DNA of 64,000 nucleotides from Rhizobium rosettiformans W3 (GTDB lineage: Bacteria; Pseudomonadota; Alphaproteobacteria; Rhizobiales; Rhizobiaceae). Location of the stretch: assembly GCF_004912135.1 (NCBI RefSeq), contig NZ_STGU01000007.1, positions 219,766 to 283,765 on the forward strand. Direction: 5' to 3'. Each line of letters begins with the position of its first letter. The first letter of the stretch is position 1. The notes under the pieces were generated by a model. It had not been told where the DNA came from. It saw nothing but the letters and a program-made list of their open reading frames with translations, and did no database searches. The position numbers and the translations under genes are program-made. Shown in pieces: positions 27,001 through 36,008 of the stretch.

Positions 27001-28236
27001 ATGAATTTTCGTAGCTTTGCGGCAGCTTTGACCGCTACCGTCGCCATGCCGTATGCGGCAGCGCAGGCCACCGATCTCGAAGTGACTCATTGGTGGACGT
27101 CCGGCGGTGAAGCCGCGGCCGTCGCCGAGCTTGCCAAGGCATTCGATGCCACCGGCAACAAGTGGGTCGACGGGGCGATCGCCGGCTCCGGCGGCACCGC
27201 CCGCCCGATCATGATCAGCCGCATCACCGGCGGTGATCCGATGGGCGCCACGCAGTTCAACCACGGCCGTCAGGCCGAGGAACTCGTCGAAGCCGGCCTG
27301 ATGAAGGACCTGACGGCTGTTGCCGAGAAGGAAGGCTGGAAGGACATCGTCAAGCCGGCAAGCCTGCTCGACAGCTGCACGATCGACGGCAAGATCTATT
27401 GCGCGCCGGTCAACATCCACTCCTGGCAGTGGCTGTGGCTGTCGAATGCCGCCTTCGAACAGGCAGGCGTCGCTGTGCCGAAGAACTGGGACGAATTCGT
27501 CGCAGCCGCTCCGGCACTCGAAGCCAAGGGCATCATTCCGCTCGCCGTTGGCGGTCAGCCGTGGCAGTCGGCCGGTGCCTTCGACGTTCTGATGGTCGCC
27601 ATCGCCGGCAAGGACACCTTCTACAAGGTCTTCCAGGACAAGGACGAGGAAGTCGCTGCCGGTCCTGAAATCGCCAAGGTGTTCAAGGCTGCCGACGATG
27701 CCCGTCGCATGTCCAAGGGCTCCAACGTCCAGGATTGGAACCAGGCCACCAATCTGGTCATCACCGGCAAGGCCGGCGGCCAGATCATGGGTGACTGGGC
27801 TCAGGGTGAGTTCGCGCTTGCCGGTCAGGTTGCTGGCAAGGATTACACCTGCCTTCCGGGGCTTGGTGTGAACGAGATCATCTCCACCGGTGGTGATGCC
27901 TTCTACTTCCCGGCCGTCGATGACGAAGCCAAGTCTGCTGCGCAGGACGTGCTTGCTGCAACCCTGCTGGCACCTGCCACGCAGGTTGCCTTCAACCTGA
28001 AGAAGGGCTCGCTGCCGGTTCGCGGCGACGTCGATCTGGCAGCCGCCAACGACTGCATGAAGAAGGGCCTCGACATCCTCGCCAAGGGCAATGTCATTCA
28101 GGGCACCGACCAGCTGCTTTCGGCCGACAGCCAGAAGCAGAAGGAAGATCTCTTCTCCGAGTTCTTCGCCAATCCGTCCATGACTGTCGAGGATGCGCAG
28201 AAGCGCTTCGCCGACATCATCGCTTCCGCCGAGTAA
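27001..28236 (+). CDS. Sugar ABC transporter substrate-binding protein (CUT1 family)
   Basis: 411 residues with an N-terminal signal peptide ending near AAAQA-TD (about residue 22). The mature protein begins LEVTHWWTSGGEAAAVAELA, the usual family 1 solute-binding fold with GQIMGDWAQGEF and STGGDAFYFP. It has two Cys pairs (DSCTIDGKIYC; YTC with NDC) that could form periplasmic disulfides. The gene heads the transporter operon. A strong hairpin follows, which often raises the level of the binding-protein mRNA. Confidence 0.92.
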   Translation: MNFRSFAAALTATVAMPYAAAQATDLEVTHWWTSGGEAAAVAELAKAFDATGNKWVDGAIAGSGGTARPIMISRITGGDPMGATQFNHGRQAEELVEAGLMKDLTAVAEKEGWKDIVKPASLLDSCTIDGKIYCAPVNIHSWQWLWLSNAAFEQAGVAVPKNWDEFVAAAPALEAKGIIPLAVGGQPWQSAGAFDVLMVAIAGKDTFYKVFQDKDEEVAAGPEIAKVFKAADDARRMSKGSNVQDWNQATNLVITGKAGGQIMGDWAQGEFALAGQVAGKDYTCLPGLGVNEIISTGGDAFYFPAVDDEAKSAAQDVLAATLLAPATQVAFNLKKGSLPVRGDVDLAAANDCMKKGLDILAKGNVIQGTDQLLSADSQKQKEDLFSEFFANPSMTVEDAQKRFADIIASAE

Positions 28237-28248
28237 TCGCGGGTGACC

Positions 28249-28280
28249 TGTCCGGCCAGGGGCAAAGCCCTGGCCGGACA
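28249..28280 (+). other. Intercistronic hairpin between binding protein and permease
   Basis: A 13-bp perfect stem TGTCCGGCCAGGG / CCCTGGCCGGACA with loop GCAAAG and no T-run. It lies 13 bases after the binding-protein stop, as with the REP hairpin after malE. It probably stabilises the upstream mRNA or causes partial termination. Confidence 0.7.
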
Positions 28281-28402
28281 TTGGCCATTATCGACCGGGT
28301 AGGGCGCATGCGCCCGTCCGCCGGCCGTGTGCGGGAAGCGTGTGCGTTTCAGCGTGACGGTCTTGGCTGACACCCCGTGTCCAGGACGAGGAGGACTGAC
28401 CC

Positions 28403-29305
28403 ATGGCGAGCGCGTCGCATGCCGGTCGACCCAACAAGCTGTTTCGCAATCTGAATGCCAAGATCGCCTCCATCCCGATGGTGCTGACCGCCCTGGTCAT
28501 CTTCCTCGGAGGCACGATCTGGACGATCGTCTATTCCTTCACCAATTCAAAGCTCTTGCCGCGGGCAAGCTTCGTCGGTTTCGACCAGTATGAGCGCCTC
28601 TGGGATGCGCCGCGCTGGGTCACCTCGATCCAGAATCTCGCGATCTACGGTATCCTGTCGCTGATCTTCTCGATCGTGATCGGCTTCGTGCTGGCGGCCC
28701 TGATGGACCAGAAGATCCGTTTCGAAAACGCGTTCCGCACGATCTTCCTTTATCCCTTCGCGCTTTCCTTCATCGTGACCGGTCTCGTCTGGCAGTGGAT
28801 CCTGAACCCGGATTTCGGGGTGCAGTCTATCGTCCGCTCGCTGGGCTGGGAGACCTTCACCTTCAATCCGCTCTATAATTCCGAGATCGTCATCTATGGC
28901 ATCCTGATCGCTGGCCTCTGGCAGGGCACCGGGCTCGTGATGTGCCTGCTGCTCGCAGGCTTGCGCGGCATCGACGAGGACATCTGGAAAGCCTCGCGCG
29001 TCGACGGGATCCCGATGTGGAAGACCTATGTCTTCATCATAATTCCCATGATGCGTCCGGTCTTCATCACCACGCTCGTGATCATCACCTCGGGCATCGT
29101 TCGCCTCTATGACCTCGTCGTCGCCCAGACCAGTGGCGGCCCGGGCATCGCGTCCGAAGTGCCGGCAAAATACGTCTATGACTACATGTTCCAGGCGCAG
29201 AACCTCGGCCAGGGCTTTGCCGCCTCGACCATGATGCTGCTCACGGTCGCCATCGTCATCATCCCCTGGGCCTATCTCGAATTCGGAGGAAAGAAGCGTG
29301 GCTAA
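28403..29305 (+). CDS. Sugar ABC transporter permease 1 (MalF/UgpA type)
   Basis: 300 residues with six predicted membrane helices starting at SIPMVLTALVIFLGGTIWTI. The EAA-loop equivalent is DIWKASRVDGIPMWKTYVFI. GAGGAGG precedes the ATG. It overlaps permease 2 by 8 bases, so the two are coupled, as expected for a heterodimeric CUT1 channel. Confidence 0.92.
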   Translation: MASASHAGRPNKLFRNLNAKIASIPMVLTALVIFLGGTIWTIVYSFTNSKLLPRASFVGFDQYERLWDAPRWVTSIQNLAIYGILSLIFSIVIGFVLAALMDQKIRFENAFRTIFLYPFALSFIVTGLVWQWILNPDFGVQSIVRSLGWETFTFNPLYNSEIVIYGILIAGLWQGTGLVMCLLLAGLRGIDEDIWKASRVDGIPMWKTYVFIIIPMMRPVFITTLVIITSGIVRLYDLVVAQTSGGPGIASEVPAKYVYDYMFQAQNLGQGFAASTMMLLTVAIVIIPWAYLEFGGKKRG

Positions 29306-30242
29306 TCCCGGTTCCCTTAACGCTACCGCCGCCGGTTTCGATGCCGTCTCCGATCATGTCGCGACGGGCCCCCGTGGCGCCAAGCCGAAGCGGGCGTTCT
29401 CGTCCCGCAACATCATGCTCTACGGCTCGCTGATCTTCTTTGCGATCTACTACCTGATCCCGCTTTACGTGATGGTCGTGACGTCGCTGAAAGGCATGCC
29501 GGAGATCCGACTTGGCAACATCTTCTCGCCGCCGGTCGAGATCACCTTCGAGCCCTGGGTGAAAGCCTGGGCCACCGCCTGCACCGGCCTCAATTGCGAT
29601 GGTCTGTCACGCGGCTTCTGGAACTCCGTGCGGATCACCGTGCCGTCCACGCTGATCTCGATCCTGATCGCCTCGGTGAACGGCTATGCGCTGGCCAACT
29701 GGCGCTTCAAGGGCGCGGAGCTGTTCTTCACGATCCTGATCATAGGCGCCTTCATCCCGTATCAGGTCATGATCTATCCGATCGTCATCGTGCTGCGCGA
29801 ACTGGGCATCTATGGAACGCTGACCGGTCTCGTCATCGTGCACACCATCTTCGGCATGCCGATCCTGACGCTGCTCTTCCGCAACTATTTCACCTCGCTG
29901 CCGGAAGAGTTGTTCAAGGCCGCGCGCATCGACGGGGCAGGGTTCTGGCAGATTTATCTCAGGATCATGCTGCCGATGTCGCTGCCGATCTTCGTGGTCG
30001 CCATGATCCTGCAGATCACCGGCATCTGGAACGACTTCCTGTTCGGCGTGGTCTTCACCCGACCGGAATACTACCCGATGACGGTTCAGCTCAACAATAT
30101 CGTCAACTCGGTCCAGGGCGTGAAGGAATACAACGTCAATATGGCCGCGACACTTCTGACCGGCGCCGTGCCGCTCATCGTCTACTTCATTTCCGGACGC
30201 CTCTTCGTCCGGGGCATCGCCGCCGGCGCAGTCAAGGGTTAA
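29298..30242 (+). CDS. Sugar ABC transporter permease 2 (MalG/UgpE type)
   Basis: 314 residues. A soluble N-terminal ~35 residues, then six helices; EAA loop EELFKAARIDGAGFWQIYLR. It starts with GTG, with GGAGGA ahead, overlapping permease 1 by 8 bases. The insertion GLNCDGLSRGFW in the first periplasmic loop carries one of its few Cys. It pairs with permease 1 and the ATPase that begins 4 bases after its stop. Confidence 0.92.
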   Translation: MANPGSLNATAAGFDAVSDHVATGPRGAKPKRAFSSRNIMLYGSLIFFAIYYLIPLYVMVVTSLKGMPEIRLGNIFSPPVEITFEPWVKAWATACTGLNCDGLSRGFWNSVRITVPSTLISILIASVNGYALANWRFKGAELFFTILIIGAFIPYQVMIYPIVIVLRELGIYGTLTGLVIVHTIFGMPILTLLFRNYFTSLPEELFKAARIDGAGFWQIYLRIMLPMSLPIFVVAMILQITGIWNDFLFGVVFTRPEYYPMTVQLNNIVNSVQGVKEYNVNMAATLLTGAVPLIVYFISGRLFVRGIAAGAVKG

Positions 30243-30246
30243 GCTC

Positions 30247-31335
30247 ATGTCGCATAGTGTATCGATCAAGGACCTCTCGTTGAGCTTCGGCGCCGTCAAG
30301 GTGCTGCAGAACCTCAATCTCGACATCGTCGACGGCGAGTTCATCGTTCTCCTCGGCTCGTCCGGCTGCGGCAAGTCCACGCTGCTCAACTGCATTGCCG
30401 GCCTGCTCGAGCCGACCGACGGGCAGATCTTCATCAAAGGCAAGAACGTCACTTGGGAAGAGCCGAAGGACCGCGGCATCGGCATGGTCTTCCAGTCCTA
30501 TGCGCTTTATCCGCAGATGACGGTGGAAAAGAACCTGTCCTTCGGCCTCCAGGTCGCCAAGATGCCGAAGGATGAGATCGCAAGACGCGTCGAGCGTGCC
30601 TCCGACATCCTGCAGATCGGCCCGCTCCTGAAGCGCAAGCCGTCCGAACTTTCCGGCGGTCAGCGGCAGCGCGTGGCGATCGGGCGCGCACTCGTGCGTG
30701 ATGTCGACGTGTTCCTGTTCGACGAGCCGCTGTCGAACCTCGACGCCAAGCTGCGCTCGGAGCTGCGTGTCGAAATCAAGCGCCTGCACCAGAACCTCAA
30801 GAACACGATGATCTACGTCACCCATGACCAGATCGAGGCCCTGACGCTCGCCGACCGCATCGCGATCATGAAAAGCGGCGTCATCCAGCAGCTTGCCGAT
30901 CCGAACACGATCTACAACCAGCCGAAGAACCTCTTCGTTGCCGGCTTTATCGGTTCTCCCTCGATGAACTTCCTGGAGGGCGATCTGATCAACGAAGGCG
31001 GCGAGGTCTTCTTCCGCACCCATGATGTGCTCTTCTCGATGAAGGGCTACAAGGCCAGCGAGCCGCTCACCGCCGGACGCAAGGTCGTGCTTGGCGTCCG
31101 CCCGGAACATATCAAGGTCGACGAGGAAACCGGCATCGGCGAGCTGCACGAGGCGGTGGTCGACATCGAGGAGCCGATGGGCGCGGACAATCTGCTCTGG
31201 CTGAAGCATGCCGGCCATTCCATGTCTGTGCGCATCGGCGGCACGCGCCGCTATGCACCGGGCGCCAAGGTTCGTCTCGGCTTCGACATGGAAGTCGCCT
31301 CTCTTTTCGATGCCGAGACCGAAGAGCGCATCTGA
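30247..31335 (+). CDS. Sugar ABC transporter ATP-binding protein (MalK/UgpC type)
   Basis: 362 residues. Walker A GSSGCGKST, Q-loop FQSYALYPQMTV, signature LSGGQRQRVAIGRAL, Walker B VFLFDEPLSNLDAK, and switch His in VTHDQIEAL. A C-terminal OB-type regulatory domain (about 240-360, VVLGVRPEHIKV) marks the CUT1 class. It energises the two permeases. A terminator-like hairpin follows before the GH2 gene. Confidence 0.93.
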   Translation: MSHSVSIKDLSLSFGAVKVLQNLNLDIVDGEFIVLLGSSGCGKSTLLNCIAGLLEPTDGQIFIKGKNVTWEEPKDRGIGMVFQSYALYPQMTVEKNLSFGLQVAKMPKDEIARRVERASDILQIGPLLKRKPSELSGGQRQRVAIGRALVRDVDVFLFDEPLSNLDAKLRSELRVEIKRLHQNLKNTMIYVTHDQIEALTLADRIAIMKSGVIQQLADPNTIYNQPKNLFVAGFIGSPSMNFLEGDLINEGGEVFFRTHDVLFSMKGYKASEPLTAGRKVVLGVRPEHIKVDEETGIGELHEAVVDIEEPMGADNLLWLKHAGHSMSVRIGGTRRYAPGAKVRLGFDMEVASLFDAETEERI

Positions 31336-31348
31336 CACCTTCCCCCCT

Positions 31349-31379
31349 GCGTCCCGGGCTGTGACCGGGGCGCCTTTTT
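31349..31379 (+). terminator. Terminator-like hairpin after the ABC ATPase gene
   Basis: A 9-bp stem with one G-U pair (GCGTCCCGG / CCGGGGCGC), followed by CTTTTT. Only 19 bases separate it from the GH2 start, so it may attenuate enzyme expression relative to the transporter rather than stop it. Confidence 0.65.
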
Positions 31380-31398
31380 CTTCTGCAGGACTTCAGTC

Positions 31399-33858
31399 AT
31401 GACCCAGAATGCCCATAGCGGCGTCATCGATCTCCACGGCGAATGGCGTCTTTCGTCTGTCGACGGCGACCATCAGGCGGCGATCACGCTGCCGGGCGAT
31501 GTGCATTCGGCGCTCACTGCCGCAGGCCTGATCCCCGATCCCTATTTCGGGCGAAACGAGGAGGTCGTGCAGTGGGTCGCTGAGCGCGACTGGGTGATCG
31601 AGCGTCAGGTCGTTGTTCCAGATATCGCCGGCAGCTGGTATCTCGACATCGACTATCTCGACACGGTGGCGGTCGTCTTCGTCAACGACGTGCCGGTTCT
31701 CTCCGCCGACAACTGCTTCCGCCGCTATCGGCCGGATGTCAGCCATGCGCTTCAGCCGGGCGAAAACACGATCCGCATCGTCTTCCATTCGAGCATCACC
31801 GCCGGCGCCGAGCGCCAGGCCCGCCAGCCCTTCTACATTCCCTATTCGACCGCCAACTCCCCGATCCCGAACGGCAACATGCTGCGCAAGCCGCAATGCC
31901 ATTTCGGCTGGGACTGGAACATCGCGATCGCCCCCCTCGGGCTCTACGGGACGGTGGCTCTCAAGAAACTCGACCCGGCGCGCCTGGAACATGTGGAGAC
32001 CGAGCAGGTCCATCACGCCGACGGTCGCGTGGAGCTCAAGGTTACCGCTACCATCCATTCGATCGATCCCGCGGTCGTGCCGATCCATTTCGCTCTCGAT
32101 GGGGAACGGGTGCGCCTCGATGTCGGTATTTCTGCCGGTGAAACGAAGGTCGTGCATGTCTTCGAGATCGAAAGCCCGCGCCTCTGGTGGCCGGCAGGTT
32201 CCGGCGAGCAAGCACTTTACTCACTCACTGTCGACCTGCCGACAGAGGCCGTTACCCGCCAGATCGGTCTGCGCACAGTCGAACTGATCACCGATCCGGA
32301 CGCAGCCGGCAGCCGCTTCGCGCTCAAGGTCAACGGCCGCGAGATCTTCTGCCGCGGTGCCAACTGGATCCCGGCGGATGCGCTGTTCTCGCGTTCTTCC
32401 GAGGAGAAGACGACCGATCTGCTGAACTCCGCCGTCGCCGCCCATATGAACATGATCCGCATCTGGGGCGGTGGCTTTTACGAGGCCGACTGGTTCTACG
32501 ATCTCTGCGACCGGCTGGGCCTGATGGTCTGGCAGGACTTCATGTTCGCCTGCAATCTCTATCCTTGCACGGACGACTTCCTCGACAACGTCGCCCACGA
32601 AGTCGAGTATCAGGTCAAGCGGCTCTCCAGCCACGCCTCCATTGTCATCTGGTGCGGCGACAACGAGCTCGTCGGTGCGCTGACCTGGTTCCCGGAATCG
32701 CGCGACAACAGAGACCGCTATCTCGTCGCTTATGACCGGCTCAACCGCGTCATCGAGCAGGGTGTGAAGAAGTGCTTCCCGCAAGGCATCTGGTGGCCTT
32801 CGAGCCCGGCCTCGGGCTATCTCGACTATGGTGACGCCTGGCATGCCGATGGCTCCGGCGACATGCATTACTGGTCGGTCTGGCACGAGAACAAGAGTTT
32901 CGATAATTACCGAACCGTCAAACCGCGCTTCTGCTCGGAATTCGGTTTCCAGTCCTATACTTCACTGCCGGTGATCGAGAGCTTCGCCGACAAGGCGGAC
33001 ATGAACATTGCCTCGCCCGTCATCGAGCTGCACCAGAAGAATGCCGGTGGCAATGAGCGGATTGCGGGCACCATGTTCCGCTATTTCCGCTTCCCCAAGG
33101 ATTTTTCCAATTTCGTCTATCTGAGCCAGATCCAGCAGGGGCTGGCCATCAAGACCGCCGTCGAATACTGGCGCTCGCTGAAGCCGCATTGCATGGGCAC
33201 GATCTACTGGCAGCTCAACGACACCTGGCCGGTCGCCTCCTGGTCCAGCCTCGATTACGGCGGCAGCTGGAAGGCCATGCATTACATGGTGCGCCGCTTC
33301 TTCCAGCCGGTCACGGTTGCCGCCATTCCCTCGGAGGATGGCACGTCGATCAAGCTGTCGATGGTCAACGACACGCTCGATACCGTCACCATCGATGCCA
33401 ACCTTTTCGTGCTGACGCTGTCGGGGGATCGTATTCCGCTGAAAAGCGTGCAGGGCGATTGCGGCCCGGATGCTGCGGAAACGCTCATCACGCTCGATGC
33501 GACCGAAATCCCGGCAGACGGTCTGCTGGCCTGGAGCTTCATTGCGTCGAACGGCATGAGCGGGGAGGGACATTTTCTCAACGGCACCTACAAGGCGCTC
33601 GATCTTAAGCCTTCCCGGATCGAGACCTCGGTTACCCCGACCGTGGATGGTGCCTTCGAGGTCACGGTCACGGCCCAGGGTCTTGCGCTTTTCGTCATGC
33701 TCGAAAGCCGCACTCCCGGCCGCTATTCCGACAATGCCTTCGACCTCTCGGCCGGCGAGAGCCGCCGCATCATCTTCACGCCGGAGACGGCTCCGCCCGC
33801 AGGCGAGCTGCCGGAGTTCCGCATCTACGATCTCTACACCTGCCAGTCGGTGGACTGA
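31399..33858 (+). CDS. Glycoside hydrolase family 2, beta-mannosidase-like
   Basis: 819 residues with no signal peptide. N-terminal jelly-roll sugar-binding domain, Ig-like domain (about 200-300), then a TIM barrel. Catalytic residues fit GH2 beta-mannosidases: acid/base E423 in IWCGDNELVG and nucleophile E514 in RFCSEFGFQS. WIWGGGFYEADWFYDLCD is also typical of the mannosidase branch. It would release mannose from short imported beta-mannosides. It lies next to the ABC importer and a GH43 gene, pointing to hemicellulose fragments as food. A related exo-beta-glycosidase activity is possible. Confidence 0.85.
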   Translation: MTQNAHSGVIDLHGEWRLSSVDGDHQAAITLPGDVHSALTAAGLIPDPYFGRNEEVVQWVAERDWVIERQVVVPDIAGSWYLDIDYLDTVAVVFVNDVPVLSADNCFRRYRPDVSHALQPGENTIRIVFHSSITAGAERQARQPFYIPYSTANSPIPNGNMLRKPQCHFGWDWNIAIAPLGLYGTVALKKLDPARLEHVETEQVHHADGRVELKVTATIHSIDPAVVPIHFALDGERVRLDVGISAGETKVVHVFEIESPRLWWPAGSGEQALYSLTVDLPTEAVTRQIGLRTVELITDPDAAGSRFALKVNGREIFCRGANWIPADALFSRSSEEKTTDLLNSAVAAHMNMIRIWGGGFYEADWFYDLCDRLGLMVWQDFMFACNLYPCTDDFLDNVAHEVEYQVKRLSSHASIVIWCGDNELVGALTWFPESRDNRDRYLVAYDRLNRVIEQGVKKCFPQGIWWPSSPASGYLDYGDAWHADGSGDMHYWSVWHENKSFDNYRTVKPRFCSEFGFQSYTSLPVIESFADKADMNIASPVIELHQKNAGGNERIAGTMFRYFRFPKDFSNFVYLSQIQQGLAIKTAVEYWRSLKPHCMGTIYWQLNDTWPVASWSSLDYGGSWKAMHYMVRRFFQPVTVAAIPSEDGTSIKLSMVNDTLDTVTIDANLFVLTLSGDRIPLKSVQGDCGPDAAETLITLDATEIPADGLLAWSFIASNGMSGEGHFLNGTYKALDLKPSRIETSVTPTVDGAFEVTVTAQGLALFVMLESRTPGRYSDNAFDLSAGESRRIIFTPETAPPAGELPEFRIYDLYTCQSVD

Positions 33859-33918
33859 CAGGCGAGGCAATCAAGGCCCTGGGCGCCCGATCCAGGGATC
33901 AACGAGGAGGACTACCCG

Positions 33919-34680
33919 ATGACCACGCTCGGCTTTCAGCTCTACAGCGCCCGCAACTTCCAGCCCTTCAGCGAGATCTATCCGAAGCTCAAGGCTGCCG
34001 GTTATGGCGAGGTCGAGGGTTACGGCGCGCTCTACGCCTCGCTTGCCGATGGCGAGCTCGACGCCTTCCGCAAGGAGCTCGATGACAACAGCCTCACCAT
34101 GCCGACCGCCCATTTCGGCCTCGACATGATCGAGAATGACCCCGCCCGTGTCATCAAGATCGCCAGGACGCTTGGCATCGAAGCGGTCTACTGCCCCTAT
34201 CTGATGCCCGACCAGCGCCCGACGGATGCGAGCGGCTGGTTCGCCTTCGGCCAGCGCCTGCAGGCCGCCGGCAAGCCGCTGCGGGACGCCGGCCTCGTCT
34301 TCGGCTGGCACAATCACGACTTCGAATTTGCAGCCCTCCCGGATGGTTCGACCCCGCAGGAACAGATCTTTGCCGGCGGCCCCGAACTTGACTGGGAAGC
34401 CGATATCGCCTGGGTCATCCGCGGCAAGGCAGATCCCTTCGCCTGGATCGAAAGCTACGGCAAGCGCATCAGCGCCGTGCATGTGAAGGATATCGCACCA
34501 TCAGGCGAGAACACGGATGAAGACGGCTGGGCCGATGTCGGGCATGGCACGGTCGACTGGAAGGGCCTAATCGCGGCGCTGAAGAACACCCGCGTCAAGC
34601 ATTTCGTCGTCGAGCACGACAATCCGAAGGACATCGACCGGCTGATCACCCGCTCGATCGCCTCCTTCAAGACCTACTGA
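33919..34680 (+). CDS. Xylose isomerase-like TIM-barrel protein (sugar phosphate isomerase/epimerase)
   Basis: 253 residues of the AP endonuclease 2/xylose isomerase-like barrel. Metal-site motifs include FGWHNHDFEF, DWEADIAWV and AVHVKDIAP, and VEHDNP ends the barrel. GAGGAGG precedes the ATG. It is immediately upstream of a Gfo/Idh dehydrogenase. That pair occurs in inositol-like catabolism and in 3-keto-glycoside cleavage, so an epimerase, isomerase or eliminase role are all possible. Confidence 0.8.
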   Translation: MTTLGFQLYSARNFQPFSEIYPKLKAAGYGEVEGYGALYASLADGELDAFRKELDDNSLTMPTAHFGLDMIENDPARVIKIARTLGIEAVYCPYLMPDQRPTDASGWFAFGQRLQAAGKPLRDAGLVFGWHNHDFEFAALPDGSTPQEQIFAGGPELDWEADIAWVIRGKADPFAWIESYGKRISAVHVKDIAPSGENTDEDGWADVGHGTVDWKGLIAALKNTRVKHFVVEHDNPKDIDRLITRSIASFKTY

Positions 34681-34707
34681 ACCACTCGCAGCAAGCAGGA
34701 CATTTCC

Positions 34708-35841
34708 ATGGCACGCGAACTCGGCGTCGGCATCATCGGATGCGGCAATATCTCCACCACTTACTTCTCGCTGGCGCCGCTGTTTCGCGGCCTGAAGGTC
34801 GTCGCCTGCGCCGACATCAATCCGGCTGCGGCGGAGGCCCGGGCCGCCGAATATGGCGTCAAGGCCCAGACGATCGATGAACTTCTGGCCAATGACGAGG
34901 TCGACATCGTCGTCAACCTGACGATCCCGGATGCGCATTACCCGGTCTCCAAGCGCATCCTCGAAGCCGGCAAGCATGTCTATTCGGAAAAGCCGCTGGT
35001 GCTGTCGCTTGAGCAGGGCGAGGACCTGCGCGCCATCGCCAAATCCAAGGGCCTGTCCGTCGGCTGCGCGCCCGACACCTTCCTTGGCGGTGCGCACCAG
35101 CTGGCGCGCGCCTATATCGACAAGGGCGGCATCGGTCGCGTCACATCCGGCACCTGCCATGTCATGAGCCCCGGCATGGAAATGTGGCATCCGAACCCGG
35201 ATTTCTTCTTCCTGCCCGGCGGCGGCCCGGTCCTCGACCTCGGCCCCTATTACATCGCCAACCTGATCAACCTGATCGGTCCGGTGAAGCGTGTGGCGGC
35301 TCTCACCTCGATGGCGAACGAGACCCGCACGATCACCAGCCAGCCGCGCAATGGCGAGACGATCCCGGTCAAGACGCCGACGAACATCCATGCGCTCTTG
35401 GAATTCCAGAATGGCGCGACGTTTACGCTCTCCGCCAGCTGGGATGTCTGGAGCCACCGCCACGCCAATATGGAGCTCTACGGCACCGATGGTTCGCTCT
35501 ACGTCCCCGATCCGAACTTCTTCGGCGGTGTCGTCGAGGCCTCCGGTCGCGACAAGAACATCCAGCCGCTCGAATCCTGGGATCATCCCTTCGGTCGCAA
35601 CAACCAGGAGAGCCCGCAGGGACCGCGTGCCAATTACCGCACGGCAGGTCTGGCTGACATGGCGGTCGCGATACTCGAAGGCCGCGATGCCCGCTGCTCG
35701 CTGGATCGCACCCTGCACGGCGTCGATGTCATGGTGTCGATCCTGAAATCGGGTGAGACGGGTGAATTCGTAACCCTGTCGACAACCTGCACCCAACCGG
35801 CGGCTCTGGGTATCGACGAAGCGCAGGCTCTGCTTAGATAA
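34708..35841 (+). CDS. Gfo/Idh/MocA-family NAD(P)-dependent sugar dehydrogenase
   Basis: 377 residues. Rossmann fold GVGIIGCGNISTTYFSLAPL, the conserved YSEKPLVLS with catalytic Lys (EKP motif, about residue 97), and a C-terminal alpha/beta domain with GGGPVLDLGPYYIANLINL. It oxidises or reduces a sugar, inositol or glycoside using NAD(P). It lies 27 bases after the TIM-barrel gene and upstream of a palindromic repeat. The substrate is unknown; the operon suggests a carbohydrate released by or related to the GH2/GH43 enzymes. Confidence 0.87.
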   Translation: MARELGVGIIGCGNISTTYFSLAPLFRGLKVVACADINPAAAEARAAEYGVKAQTIDELLANDEVDIVVNLTIPDAHYPVSKRILEAGKHVYSEKPLVLSLEQGEDLRAIAKSKGLSVGCAPDTFLGGAHQLARAYIDKGGIGRVTSGTCHVMSPGMEMWHPNPDFFFLPGGGPVLDLGPYYIANLINLIGPVKRVAALTSMANETRTITSQPRNGETIPVKTPTNIHALLEFQNGATFTLSASWDVWSHRHANMELYGTDGSLYVPDPNFFGGVVEASGRDKNIQPLESWDHPFGRNNQESPQGPRANYRTAGLADMAVAILEGRDARCSLDRTLHGVDVMVSILKSGETGEFVTLSTTCTQPAALGIDEAQALLR

Positions 35842-35854
35842 GCTTCGTGTCTTA

Positions 35855-35972
35855 GCCCCTCATCCGGCTGCCGCCACCTTCTCCCCGCAAGCGGGGAGAA
35901 GGTCGGTGTGGCCGGCGTCTTGCTCCTTCTCCCCGCTTGCGGGGAGAAGGTCCCGGCAGGGGGATGAGGGGC
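35855..35972. repeat. Palindromic intergenic element, type B (copy 1)
   Basis: A 118-bp element with inverted ends (GCCCCTCATCC / GGATGAGGGGC) and two internal hairpins, each CCTTCTCCCCGC / GCGGGGAGAAGG. It is nearly the same as 37073-37189. The two copies flank the aldo/keto reductase gene. Such elements are common in rhizobial genomes; function unknown. Confidence 0.85.
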
Positions 35973-36008
35973 AAGTATGAAGCGTCTGCATCCGGGAGAG
36001 AACCATCC

